This document shows positions 1-7,719 of a stretch of DNA of 64,000 nucleotides, one piece after another. The position numbers and the translations under genes were made by a program. How positions within the stretch are numbered: position 1 is the stretch's first letter; every line of letters begins with the position of its first letter. Below the pieces are notes generated by a model. The model was not told the origin of the DNA. It was given only the letters and a program-made list of their open reading frames with translations, and searched no databases. This DNA comes from Bacillus sp. FJAT-29814 (lineage in GTDB: Bacteria > Bacillota > Bacilli > Bacillales > Cytobacillaceae), in NCBI RefSeq assembly GCF_001510715.1, contig NZ_LMTJ01000005.1, positions 264,360 through 328,359 of the forward strand, given 5' to 3'.

Positions 1-116
1 GTATCAATGAGAAAGTTCAACTTCTTCTAGAAGGTATGATTGTCTCATTACGGGCGATTGAAGAGGAGTATGGCGAGCACATAAAAATAACCTTCAAAAA
101 GCGGGAGGTGGACTAG
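1..116 (+). CDS. prp: Ribosomal-processing cysteine protease Prp, C-terminal end (partial)
   Basis: The reading frame entering the window (codons from base 3) ends at TAG 114-116, directly before the rpmA start. The visible 37 residues include LLLEGMIVSLRAIEEEY and end KKREVD, which looks like the C-terminus of the YsxB/Prp family. Prp is the cysteine protease that removes the N-terminal extension of ribosomal protein L27 in Firmicutes. Its catalytic His and Cys lie outside the window. The zero-base gap to rpmA, its substrate gene, fits the usual rplU-prp-rpmA operon. Assignment rests on context and this short tail. Confidence 0.85.
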   Translation, partial: INEKVQLLLEGMIVSLRAIEEEYGEHIKITFKKREVD

Positions 117-410
117 ATGTTATTAAAATTAGATCTTCAGTTGTTTGCATCTAAAAAGGGAGTAGGTTCTACAAAGAACGGACGTGACTCCATCTCAAAG
201 CGCCTTGGCGCTAAGCGTGCAGACGGCCAATTCGTAACCGGCGGATCTATCCTTTACCGTCAACGCGGTACAAAGATTTATCCAGGTGAAAACGTAGGCC
301 GTGGCGGAGATGACACTCTTTATGCAAAAGTCGACGGCGTTGTTAAATTCGAGCGCGTTGGTCGTGACCGCAAAAAGGTGAGCGTTTATCCAGCTGCTCA
401 AGAAGCTTAA
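117..410 (+). CDS. rpmA: 50S ribosomal protein L27
   Basis: A 97-residue L27 of full length. The body ([38 protein letters not shown]) is the standard L27 core, whose N-terminus reaches toward the peptidyl transferase centre. It begins with the Firmicutes-specific extension [10 protein letters not shown] before ASKKG, the signature cleaved by Prp during ribosome assembly; by analogy with Staphylococcus aureus the cut would fall between F10 and A11. The ATG overlaps nothing and follows the prp stop directly, with GGGAGGTGG as ribosome-binding site inside the prp end. An intrinsic terminator follows. Confidence 0.98.
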   Translation: MLLKLDLQLFASKKGVGSTKNGRDSISKRLGAKRADGQFVTGGSILYRQRGTKIYPGENVGRGGDDTLYAKVDGVVKFERVGRDRKKVSVYPAAQEA

Positions 411-418
411 TGGCTTAG

Positions 419-452
419 AAAACTCTAACCAAATGGTTAGGGTTTTCTTTTT
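419..452 (+). terminator. Intrinsic terminator after rpmA
   Basis: Twelve-base arms 419-430 and 435-446 (core CTAACC-AAAT-GGTTAG, one G-T pair) are followed by a T-rich run. It ends the ribosomal protein operon before spo0B. Confidence 0.85.
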
Positions 453-540
453 GGTTAATTTAGGAAGAATTTTCCGCTCTGCTCCCCCCCTCTCGCTGGT
501 TAAATTTCCTTCATTTTCCCCTTTACAATACATAAAAATG

Positions 541-569
541 CTTACTACCGGTTGTTTTTTTGATATACT
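541..569 (+). promoter_or_regulatory. Candidate extended -10 promoter for spo0B-obg
   Basis: TATACT at 564-569 is preceded by TGA, giving an extended -10 (TGnTATACT). The -35 at 541-546 (CTTACT) is poor, with a 17-bp spacer. Position, 40 bases before the spo0B start and after a terminator, fits an operon promoter. Confidence 0.45.
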
Positions 570-609
570 ATCAGCAAACAGTTTCCGACAAAGAATTGGA
601 GAGTACGGT

Positions 610-1140
610 ATGGAAAAAGAATGGGACATTATTGAGGTGCTTCGGCATTCACGCCATGACTGGCTAAACAAACTGCAGCTGATCAAGGCAAACTTGGATT
701 TAGGGCGGATTGACAGGGCGAAAAAGGTAATTGATGAAATTGTCATCGAGACCCAGCATGAGACAAAACTGTCCAATTTATTGCTGCCGAAGTTTGCGGC
801 ACTGCTTTTAAAAACAAACTGGGAAAACCACTCGTTTCGGCTTGAATATGAAGTTTTTCAGGATTCGGAGTACATAAAGATAGATGATGGCATCCTGGCA
901 GATTGGACAAAGTCTTTTTTCAACTGTCTGGATCAAGCCATTGAGGCATTTCAGGAGAACGATTTATCAATAACTATTGAGCCGCAGTCAAACGGAATTC
1001 GTTTCTTTTTTGATTTTCGCGGGATAATAAGTAATAATCAACTGATTGAAGCATTCCTTGCAGAACCGGCGATTCATGCGGAGGTTAAAGATCTATCCAA
1101 TAACGAATTTTCCATGGAAGTATTTATGCCGGCCATTTAG
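610..1140 (+). CDS. spo0B: Sporulation initiation phosphotransferase B
   Basis: Spo0B carries phosphate from Spo0F to Spo0A in the sporulation phosphorelay. From ATG 610 the protein is 176 residues. HSRHDWLNKLQLIK at residues 13-26 matches the conserved phospho-acceptor helix; H16 aligns with B. subtilis His30. The N-terminal helical hairpin (about 1-60) is followed by a degenerate GHKL-like C-terminal domain. The frame is open further upstream, but ATG 610 has a GGAGAG ribosome-binding site and the family's usual N-terminus. It sits directly before obg, as in B. subtilis, where both genes are needed for sporulation. Confidence 0.93.
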   Translation: MEKEWDIIEVLRHSRHDWLNKLQLIKANLDLGRIDRAKKVIDEIVIETQHETKLSNLLLPKFAALLLKTNWENHSFRLEYEVFQDSEYIKIDDGILADWTKSFFNCLDQAIEAFQENDLSITIEPQSNGIRFFFDFRGIISNNQLIEAFLAEPAIHAEVKDLSNNEFSMEVFMPAI

Positions 1141-1187
1141 GCATGGAATTCAATCAGTAATTTTGAGTATCCGACTGGAGGATAAAG

Positions 1188-2477
1188 ATGTTTGTCGATC
1201 AAGTAAAAGTTTATGTTAAAGGCGGCGACGGCGGCAATGGCATGGTCGCGTTCCGCCGTGAAAAATATGTGCCGAAGGGCGGTCCTGCCGGCGGCGATGG
1301 CGGCAAGGGCGCGGATGTAGTTTTCGTCGTCGAGGAAGGTTTACGGACTCTAATGGATTTCCGCTACCAGCGCCATTTTAAGGCACCGCGCGGCGAGCAT
1401 GGCATGTCCAAGGGACAGCATGGCCGTGGCTCAAAGGATATGATTGTCAAGGTACCGCCGGGAACGGTGGTCATGGATGCAGAAACCAATGAGGTGATTG
1501 CGGACCTGGTTGAGCACGGCCAACGGGCTGTTATTGCCAAAGGAGGTCGCGGCGGCCGGGGGAACACTCGATTCGCAACACCTGCCAATCCTGCCCCCGA
1601 AATCGCTGAAAACGGCGAACCAGGTCAAGAGCGTGACGTAGTTTTGGAATTGAAGCTGTTGGCCGATGTTGGACTCGTTGGGTTTCCGAGTGTCGGGAAG
1701 TCGACGTTGTTGTCGGTTGTTTCATCCGCGAGACCGAAAATTGCCGAATATCATTTTACAACCATTGTACCGAATCTTGGAATGGTTGAGACTGAGGATG
1801 GCCGAAGCTTTGTCATGGCTGACCTCCCAGGGTTGATTGAAGGGGCACATGCCGGTGTTGGGCTGGGACATCAATTTTTACGACATATTGAACGCACAAG
1901 GGTTATTGTTCATGTGATTGATATGGCTGCCATGGAGGGCCGGGATCCTTATGAGGATTATTTGACCATCAACCGTGAATTAAAGGAATATAATTTGCGC
2001 TTGACCGAGCGGCCGCAAATCATTGTTGCCAACAAAATGGACATGCCAGATGCCGAGGAAAACTTGAAAAAGTTTAAAGAGCAGCTGAAAGAGGATTATC
2101 TGATTTTCCCTATTTCCGCGATTACTCGTCAAGGCTTGCGCGAGCTGTTATTTGCGGTGGCTGACATGCTGGAAGAAACGCCTGAATTCCCGCTGCAGCA
2201 CGAAGAGGAAGAACTGGGCGTTAACCGGGTTCTTTATAAACACGAGGCAGACCCGGATGCCTTTACGATTACAAGAGATCCGGACGGTTCGTTTGTTGTT
2301 TCTGGTGAAAAGATCGAACGGCTGTTTAAGATGACTGATTTTTCAAGAGATGAATCCGTTCGCCGTTTCTCACGTCAATTACGCGGACTTGGAGTCGACG
2401 ATGCACTTCGGGCACGTGGCGCAAAAGACGGGGATATTGTGAAGTTATTGGAGTTTGAATTCGAGTTTATTGAATAA
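1188..2477 (+). CDS. obg: GTPase Obg
   Basis: Essential ribosome-associated GTPase of 429 residues. The glycine-rich Obg fold covers about residues 1-158 ([17 protein letters not shown]). The G domain follows: G1 GFPSVGKS 165-172, switch TTIVPNLG, G3 DLPG 212-215, G4 NKMD near 281. A C-terminal OCT domain covers about 345-425. Obg acts in 50S assembly and stress and sporulation signalling, and binds ppGpp; relA lies 20 kb downstream. GGAGGATAAAG before ATG 1188 is a good ribosome-binding site. Probably cotranscribed with spo0B (47-bp gap). Confidence 0.97.
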   Translation: MFVDQVKVYVKGGDGGNGMVAFRREKYVPKGGPAGGDGGKGADVVFVVEEGLRTLMDFRYQRHFKAPRGEHGMSKGQHGRGSKDMIVKVPPGTVVMDAETNEVIADLVEHGQRAVIAKGGRGGRGNTRFATPANPAPEIAENGEPGQERDVVLELKLLADVGLVGFPSVGKSTLLSVVSSARPKIAEYHFTTIVPNLGMVETEDGRSFVMADLPGLIEGAHAGVGLGHQFLRHIERTRVIVHVIDMAAMEGRDPYEDYLTINRELKEYNLRLTERPQIIVANKMDMPDAEENLKKFKEQLKEDYLIFPISAITRQGLRELLFAVADMLEETPEFPLQHEEEELGVNRVLYKHEADPDAFTITRDPDGSFVVSGEKIERLFKMTDFSRDESVRRFSRQLRGLGVDDALRARGAKDGDIVKLLEFEFEFIE

Positions 2478-2507
2478 TGAGGGGTCCCAAAGAGGGAGAG
2501 GTTGGGC

Positions 2508-2957
2508 ATGGATAATTTTGAGAAAAAATTTTATTTAGTCCGCGAAGATGTGTTGTCAGAGGCCATGAAGAAAACGATTGAAGCAAAGGACCTCCTTGAA
2601 AGAGGCAAGGCCGAATCGATTGGGGATGCTGTTTCAAAGGTCGATTTAAGCCGAAGTGCCTTTTATAAATATAGAGATACCGTTTTTGCATTTTCCACAG
2701 TGTCGAAAGAGCGAATTATCTCATTGTTTTTCCATCTCGAGGATCGTTCCGGGACATTGTCAAAATTATTGGCTGTTGTTGCGGCTTCAGGCTGCAATGT
2801 GTTGACGATTCACCAGACCATCCCGCTTCAAGGCCGGGCGAACGTGACCCTGTCTCTGAACACCGCCGGACTGACGAATGATATCAATGACCTGCTTGCA
2901 AATCTGAGGAAGCTTGAGTTTGTCGAGAAGGTCGAAGTGCTGGGAACAGGAGCGTAG
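2508..2957 (+). CDS. pheB: ACT domain-containing protein PheB
   Basis: A 149-residue protein of the PheB/YszB family. The N-terminal half ([29 protein letters not shown]) resembles a small helical, HTH-like region. Residues about 70-149 form an ACT domain ([37 protein letters not shown]), the fold that binds amino acids. It immediately precedes pheA and a role in phenylalanine or threonine-linked regulation has been suggested, but its function is not settled. A TTG at 2502 is in frame; ATG 2508 has the better distance from GAGGGAGAG. Confidence 0.85.
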   Translation: MDNFEKKFYLVREDVLSEAMKKTIEAKDLLERGKAESIGDAVSKVDLSRSAFYKYRDTVFAFSTVSKERIISLFFHLEDRSGTLSKLLAVVAASGCNVLTIHQTIPLQGRANVTLSLNTAGLTNDINDLLANLRKLEFVEKVEVLGTGA

Positions 2958-2970
2958 TGATTTATGTTCA

Positions 2971-2996
2971 CAAGCCTGTCCCGGCTTTCTTTTTTA
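2971..2996 (+). terminator. Weak intrinsic terminator after pheB
   Basis: AAGCC and GGCTT pair around a short loop and are followed by TTCTTTTTT. The arm CCTGTCCC could instead pair with GGGAACAGG in the pheB tail, so two folds compete here. Confidence 0.5.
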
Positions 2997-3051
2997 ATAA
3001 TATTTTTCGGAAATTTCTAATTTTGTACATCAGAAAAGGGAGAAGAGGAAA

Positions 3052-3906
3052 TTGAAAGTAGGATATTTAGGTCCAAAGGCAACATTTACTGAACTCGCCG
3101 TTAAAAAGGTATTTAAAACGCAAGAACATCTACCTTTTCAGACAATACCCGAATGCATGGATGCCGTTGTTAACAACGATATTGACCTTGCCGTTGTTCC
3201 GCTCGAAAATGCCTTGGAGGGCTCTGTTAACATAACGCTTGATTATTTGACCCAGGAGGTGGATATTCCGATTGTTGGGGAAATTACCCTTCCTATTAAA
3301 CAGCATTTTATGGTTCATCCTGCCAACGCCGAAAACTGGCAGGAGGTAACGAGAATTTATAGCCATTCTCATGCGATTGCCCAGTGTCACCGTTTTTTAC
3401 ATAAGCAATTTAAAGGGGTGCCATCAGAAAGCAAGTCATCTACTGCCGCGGCAGCTAAAATGGTGCAGGAAACTCCTGAGAGTAATATTGCTGCCATTGC
3501 CAATGAATTGGCGGCCGAGGAGTATGGGCTGACAATTGTAAAAAGGAATATTCATGATTTTGATTATAATCACACACGTTTTGTCGTGTTGACAGAAAAT
3601 CAGGAGCAACTGCTAGAGTTTAGCGGAGCAAATTATTATAAAACTACGTTGATGGTGACGCTGCCATCCGACCAGGCGGGGGCGTTGCATCAGGTACTGT
3701 CGGCATTTGCTTGGCGGAGATTGAATCTCTCAAAAATTGAATCGCGTCCAATGAAAACCGGAATCGGAAATTACTTTTTTGTCATCGATATCGAAATGAA
3801 GCTGGATGAAGTCTTGATTCCAGGTGCAATTGCGGAAATGGAGGCACTGGGCTGTGGTGTGAAAGTGCTCGGAAGCTACCCTAAGATTATGTTGGAATTA
3901 AATTAA
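3052..3906 (+). CDS. pheA: Prephenate dehydratase
   Basis: Catalyses decarboxylation and dehydration of prephenate to phenylpyruvate in phenylalanine biosynthesis. The 284-residue protein starts at TTG 3052 after AAAAGGGAGAAGAGG. The catalytic PDT domain (about 1-180) has GYLGPKATFTE at its start and the conserved NHTRF near 177-181, including the catalytic Thr. The C-terminal ACT domain (about 198-275) contains NLSKIESRPMK, the phenylalanine-binding signature for feedback inhibition. Cotranscription with pheB is likely, though a weak hairpin lies between them. Confidence 0.97.
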   Translation: MKVGYLGPKATFTELAVKKVFKTQEHLPFQTIPECMDAVVNNDIDLAVVPLENALEGSVNITLDYLTQEVDIPIVGEITLPIKQHFMVHPANAENWQEVTRIYSHSHAIAQCHRFLHKQFKGVPSESKSSTAAAAKMVQETPESNIAAIANELAAEEYGLTIVKRNIHDFDYNHTRFVVLTENQEQLLEFSGANYYKTTLMVTLPSDQAGALHQVLSAFAWRRLNLSKIESRPMKTGIGNYFFVIDIEMKLDEVLIPGAIAEMEALGCGVKVLGSYPKIMLELN

Positions 3907-3920
3907 CTTAAAAATTTAGT

Positions 3921-4088
3921 GTTCTGCGGACAAAACGGTATGAAAAATCAACAAAAATGTCCGCAGGAATGTGTTCTGCGGACAAGACGGTATGGAAAAT
4001 CAGCGAAAATGTCCGCAGGAAGCTGTTCTGCGGACAATACGGTATGGAAAATCAACAAAAATGTCCGTAGGAGCCGTATTCTACGGAC
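3921..4088. repeat. 52-bp tandem repeat array, 3.2 copies, hairpin-forming
   Basis: Units at 3921-3972, 3973-4024 and 4025-4076, plus a partial fourth to 4088. Each unit starts GTTCTGCGGACA and ends near TGTCCGCAGGA. Junctions between units form hairpins TGTCCGCAG-N9-CTGCGGACA. At the last junction both arms change together (GTCCGTAG with CTACGGAC). It fills the gap between convergent pheA and niaR. Unit length is not a multiple of three and no supported gene lies across it. Confidence 0.9.
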
Positions 4089-4098
4089 TTTCTTTCTC
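4062..4098. terminator. Probable terminator formed by the last repeat hairpin
   Basis: GTCCGTAG pairs with CTACGGAC around a 10-base loop and is followed by TTTCTTTCT on the plus strand, so the last repeat junction may terminate pheA transcripts. The minus-strand exit of niaR lacks an obvious separate terminator. Confidence 0.5.
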
Positions 4099-4109
4099 CA
4101 CTAGACTTC

Positions 4110-4643
4110 TTAAACCATCAATAACCCTTCAGCCCTAAGAGCGTCCTCCACCTTATCCAGTGCATCTTCACTGCCTGCCGAAACAGTATGCAGGTGAATC
4201 CCGCCGGTTAATTCTGATAAAAATGATGCCTTTGTAGTGCGGACTTTTTCCATAAACTGCTTTACCTCCTGCCGATTGGAAACCATAATCGAAGCTGTGA
4301 GGTCTCCGTAAACCGCATGTTCTATCCGCACATCCTTTACTGTTACCCCATGGTCGACAAAAATGATCAATTCCTTTTCTGTCTCCTCGGGTGTATGGCG
4401 GCAGGCAATGGTACGTTCAACGACCTGGGCATTGGCCGCCTGCTGCAAGTATATGTACCCCTGACTGGTCGCGATAATGGGTTCATTTTTAGCCTTAAGC
4501 AGCGTTATGTCGCCAACGATAACCTGCCGGCTTACATTCGTTCGCTCGGCCAGTTCACTCCCCGTTATCGGCGCAGTACTTGATTTTAGTAATTGTAAGA
4601 TATATTGTCTCCGCTCTTCCCCAAGAATCTTTTTCTGTTCCAT
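4110..4643 (-). CDS. niaR: Niacin-responsive transcriptional repressor NiaR (YrxA)
   Basis: A 177-residue regulator that represses NAD biosynthesis genes with nicotinic acid as corepressor. The N-terminal winged helix-turn-helix (about 8-65; GSELAERTNVSRQVIVGDI) is followed by a 3H domain (about 75-170). His residues at CRHTP, VDHGV and GGIHLHT fit the metal- and niacin-binding set of that domain. AAGGAGCG precedes ATG 4643. In B. subtilis it is divergent from nadB-nadA-nadC; here the next gene is safA and no nad gene is visible. I could not find a convincing NiaR operator near it. Confidence 0.9.
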   Translation of the reverse strand: MEQKKILGEERRQYILQLLKSSTAPITGSELAERTNVSRQVIVGDITLLKAKNEPIIATSQGYIYLQQAANAQVVERTIACRHTPEETEKELIIFVDHGVTVKDVRIEHAVYGDLTASIMVSNRQEVKQFMEKVRTTKASFLSELTGGIHLHTVSAGSEDALDKVEDALRAEGLLMV

Positions 4644-4788
4644 CCAAAACGCTCCTTACGAATCAGCATGATTACCAATTTTAACATACTGTGTACCAAA
4701 TTAAAATTCATCACACCCCGAAGCCAATAGGGTCTTTTGTCGGTACAAACATAATTTGATAAAAATTAGCATAAGTTTTTGTGAAGAA

Positions 4789-4819
4789 TGATAGCACTTT
4801 GCCCATTTACACATACACT
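4789..4819 (+). promoter_or_regulatory. Candidate SigE promoter of safA
   Basis: CATACACT at 4812-4819 matches the SigE -10 consensus CATACAMT exactly. The -35 region (around 4789-4796, TGATAGCA) is a weak match. Location 32 bases before the safA start fits the known SigE (mother cell) control of safA in B. subtilis. Confidence 0.5.
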
Positions 4820-4850
4820 ATATGGACTTATGCATAGGAGGGAAATCAGA

Positions 4851-6656
4851 GTGAAGATCCATATCGTACAGAAAGGGGATACTCTTTGGAAGATCGCCAA
4901 GAAGTACGGCGTAAATTTTGAAGAGCTGAAAAAGATGAACACACAGCTCAGTAACCCTGATATGATTATGCCCGGTATGAAAATAAAGGTTCCGACTTCA
5001 GGAGGATCCATTAAAAAAGAAGGGCCTGTCCATCTGGGAGTGAAAAAAGAAGCGCCGATAAAAGAGATGCCGAAAAAAGAGGCACCCATTAAGGAAATGC
5101 CGGTAAAAGAAGTGCCTATAAAAGAGCAGCCGATCATCAAAGAAGTACCGAAAGCGCCTTATACTCCAAAAATGCCTTTGCAAGTAGCTCCTGAAATAGA
5201 CATCCATCAACATTATATTACACAAATGAAAAAAATGGCGGTAAAAGAACAGCCAAAAATGCCTATACTTCCTGCCAAAGAGATTCCAAAGAAGGAAATT
5301 CCGATAAAAGAAGTTCCAATCAAAGAAATGCCGATCAAAGAAATGCCGATCAAAGAAATGCCCATAAAACAAATGCCGATGAAGGAAGTTCCGATAAAAG
5401 CAAATCCTATTCCGGCTCCGCTTCCAATTCAAGCCAATCCTGTTCCTGTACCAACACCAGTTGAAATGCCGGTACAGGAATATTGTGTTCCTGTCACGCC
5501 TGTTATGCCTGGTCCAGGATTTTGTCCGCCATTTGGCGGTTTCCCGGTGATGCCGGCCATGCCTTATCAGCTAGGAATGGGGATGCCAATGGCACCTGGA
5601 ATGGCACCTGAAATGGTACCAGGAATGGTACCAGGAATGGCACCAGGAATGGCACCAGGAATGGCACCAGGAATGGTACCAGGAATGGCACCAGGAATGG
5701 CCGCCGGTGTTCCTGCAGGGTACCCGCAAGTCGCTGGAGCGGGGTTTGTGCCGCACCATTTTGGTGATGAATCTTCATCATTTATGCCACAAATGCCAGT
5801 AATGGGTGCAGGAAATCCAGGGGCCATGATGGGGACCACATTTAATCCTGGTTATCAGCAGCCGATGACGATGGACCCTGCCGGATACGCGCAGATGCCG
5901 GGCGCGTATGGCCAAATGCCTATGGGTACTGCCCAAATGCCAGCCGGTCAAATGCCTGGAGCGTACGGAGCACCAATGGGTTATGAGCAAATGCCGATGG
6001 GTCAATACCCGGCAGGTTACGGCCAATTTCCGCAAGGCCAATATCCAGCTGGCTATGGCCAAATGCCGATGGGCTACGATCAAATGTCAATGGGATATGG
6101 GCAGACGCCAATGGGCTATAATCAAATGCCAATAGGATATGGGCAAACACCTGGATTTCCCCAAGGACAGGCGGAATTAGGCGCCAATCCGGCGGGAATG
6201 CCAATGCAAGGCGGATATCCTACGGGGATGGGATTTAGTCCGTCGATGCGATCAGGTCCTGATGGAACAATGGGTAATCCGCAAATGAGATCGTCTTACG
6301 GGACTGGAACACAATATGGTGCCACGCCTTATGGCTACCCGCAAATGGCAGGAGCACCGGGAGCTTTTCCGTCTTTTGAAATCGAATCATCGCCAGCAAT
6401 GCTGCCGGCCGGCAGCACTCAACCGCAAAGCCTGCCGGTTGGAACAGGCTCATTAGAGGATTGCGGATGTGGGGCACCGGCTCAGGCTCCAGCACCGGAG
6501 CTGCCAACATTTGTACCGCCAACCCCGCCTATTTACAGCGCGCCATATACAGCACCAGTGAATGTGGCCCAGCCGCCGTTTATGAACCCCTACGGCATAG
6601 GACCGGTCGGAACAGATTCCTTTGGAACACAAGGTTATTCCGATGAGAGCAGTTAA
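4851..6656 (+). CDS. safA: Spore coat morphogenetic protein SafA
   Basis: SafA is targeted to the cortex-coat interface of the forespore and recruits inner-coat proteins. The 601-residue protein starts at GTG 4851 after AGGAGGGA; an in-frame ATG at 4788 has no ribosome-binding site. Residues about 2-50 are a LysM domain (VQKGDTLWKIAKKYGV), which targets spore peptidoglycan. Residues about 60-185 are a repetitive lysine-proline segment (IKEMP, KEVPIKE). The rest is rich in Met, Gly, Pro, Gln and Tyr, with GMAPGMVPGM and GYGQMPMGY repeats typical of coat proteins. B. subtilis SafA also yields a shorter form by internal initiation; several internal Met codons are available here. Confidence 0.93.
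   Translation: MKIHIVQKGDTLWKIAKKYGVNFEELKKMNTQLSNPDMIMPGMKIKVPTSGGSIKKEGPVHLGVKKEAPIKEMPKKEAPIKEMPVKEVPIKEQPIIKEVPKAPYTPKMPLQVAPEIDIHQHYITQMKKMAVKEQPKMPILPAKEIPKKEIPIKEVPIKEMPIKEMPIKEMPIKQMPMKEVPIKANPIPAPLPIQANPVPVPTPVEMPVQEYCVPVTPVMPGPGFCPPFGGFPVMPAMPYQLGMGMPMAPGMAPEMVPGMVPGMAPGMAPGMAPGMVPGMAPGMAAGVPAGYPQVAGAGFVPHHFGDESSSFMPQMPVMGAGNPGAMMGTTFNPGYQQPMTMDPAGYAQMPGAYGQMPMGTAQMPAGQMPGAYGAPMGYEQMPMGQYPAGYGQFPQGQYPAGYGQMPMGYDQMSMGYGQTPMGYNQMPIGYGQTPGFPQGQAELGANPAGMPMQGGYPTGMGFSPSMRSGPDGTMGNPQMRSSYGTGTQYGATPYGYPQMAGAPGAFPSFEIESSPAMLPAGSTQPQSLPVGTGSLEDCGCGAPAQAPAPELPTFVPPTPPIYSAPYTAPVNVAQPPFMNPYGIGPVGTDSFGTQGYSDESS
5590..5703 (+). repeat. 15-bp tandem repeats inside safA
   Basis: The unit GGAATGGCACCA (or GGTACCA) recurs about eight to nine times and encodes alternating PGMA and PGMV. 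The near-identical DNA suggests recent expansion and length variability between strains. Confidence 0.85.
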
Positions 6657-7626
6657 TAATAACAACAACATGAGAGACGATTCTTACCTCGATCGTCTCT
6701 TCTCTTATTTTAAATCGCAGTTTAAGGAAGACATCGTTAAATTTCGCGCGTTTCGGGAAAATGTATTTTTTATAAAAACAAAAAATCAATCGTTTATTGT
6801 AAAAGGATATCAAACAAATCAAAGACTTAAACTGCAAGAGGCCTTTACAGACACGCTTAGAAAAGAGGGGTTTTTAAACACCTACAAATTCATTGTTCCT
6901 CCGGTCCATTCACAGTTGTTTTTTGAAGGCACTTATTTTGGCTGCATCGAATATATTCCACCTAGTAAAACTGTTTTTTCCTACCATTCACAAAAAAACC
7001 GCCAGGAAGGATTAGATCTCCTGGAGCGATTTCACCAGTCAACGGCAGCATTTGAAGCGAGATATCGGACTTTGCTGCCACAAGGCGACATCAATGGGAA
7101 ATGGGTGGGGAGATTTCAGCAATTTACCAATAATCTTCACTTCCTCCGCTATTTTATTGCCGAACCTTATACAAACGAAATCCTCTCATGGGGTCAATGG
7201 TCTTTATCAAAAATTAATAATGAATTGGAGTTCGGGGACGAACCGCAGGTGATCCTTCATGGTGATGTAGCCCATCATAATTTTATGCGCAATCGGGCCG
7301 GGCAGCTTTATCTGATTGATTTTGATTTAATTAATATCGGCCCTCCGGCTTACGATTATTTGCAGTATGCCAACCGCATTCTCCCTTATCTAGACTGGTC
7401 CTTAGAAAAACTGTTCAGCCACAAACAACTTAAGAAATATTTGAACGATCAGGCATTCCTAACTGCCTTAGTCTATCCTGCTGACATTTATCGCGAGTGG
7501 AATCGAATTATTAGGGAAAATTGGTATCGAGAACAGAAAAAATTAAACTCGGTCATCGACTTGTCGATTGGGCAATTTAACAACAGGAAAAAGTTTATTG
7601 AAAAATTGAAGGATATGTTGGAATAA
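6643..7626 (+). CDS. Phosphotransferase-fold protein, CotS/YsxE-like, probable spore coat
   Basis: A 327-residue protein of the aminoglycoside phosphotransferase fold. HGDVAHHNF and IDFDLINIGPPAYD are the catalytic loop (HGDxxxxN) and metal-binding Asp motif. Proteins of this type (CotS, YsxE, YutH) are spore-coat associated in Bacillus; the substrate is unknown. ATG 6643 overlaps the safA stop by 14 bases and has AAGG eight bases upstream; ATG 6670 and TTG 6622 are alternatives. The asparagine-rich start (VNNNNN) lies in this uncertain part. Translational coupling to safA suggests a late-sporulation role. Confidence 0.75.
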   Translation: MRAVNNNNNMRDDSYLDRLFSYFKSQFKEDIVKFRAFRENVFFIKTKNQSFIVKGYQTNQRLKLQEAFTDTLRKEGFLNTYKFIVPPVHSQLFFEGTYFGCIEYIPPSKTVFSYHSQKNRQEGLDLLERFHQSTAAFEARYRTLLPQGDINGKWVGRFQQFTNNLHFLRYFIAEPYTNEILSWGQWSLSKINNELEFGDEPQVILHGDVAHHNFMRNRAGQLYLIDFDLINIGPPAYDYLQYANRILPYLDWSLEKLFSHKQLKKYLNDQAFLTALVYPADIYREWNRIIRENWYREQKKLNSVIDLSIGQFNNRKKFIEKLKDMLE

Positions 7627-7654
7627 TCATGTAGGTTCGCAATAGAATGAAATT

Positions 7655-7716
7655 CCCCCTAAATCACAACCTAATCATGAGCTGGAAAATGCTCAGATTT
7701 GCGCGAGGGGGTTTTT
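7655..7716 (+). terminator. Terminator-like hairpin whose 3' arm holds the next gene's Shine-Dalgarno
   Basis: Three stacked helices: CCCCCT 7655-7660 with AGGGGG 7706-7711, AAATC 7661-7665 with GATTT 7696-7700, and TGAGC 7678-7682 with GCTCA 7691-7695. A TTTTT run follows. The AGGGGG arm is also the only ribosome-binding site for TTG 7720. See findings. Confidence 0.7.
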
Positions 7717-7719
7717 CGC

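Noticed and set aside
195..776. 193-residue minus-strand ORF opposite rpmA and spo0B
   Set aside because: No ribosome-binding site or family features; it overlaps two well-supported genes.
3921..4088. CRISPR array
   Set aside because: Units are tandem and nearly identical throughout, without unique spacers, and no cas genes are present. The same applies to the 21-bp array.
3919..4104. 61-residue plus-strand ORF over the 52-bp repeats
   Set aside because: The repeat unit is not a multiple of three, so each copy is read in a new frame. No ribosome-binding site; the DNA is hairpin repeats.
4644..4788. NiaR operator in the niaR-safA gap
   Set aside because: I looked for a dyad like the known site but found only weak AT-rich partial matches, so no site is claimed.
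4998..6204. Long minus-strand ORFs opposite safA
   Set aside because: They mirror the safA repeats (low-complexity HFFDRHFF and VPFLVPFL peptides) and lack start signals.
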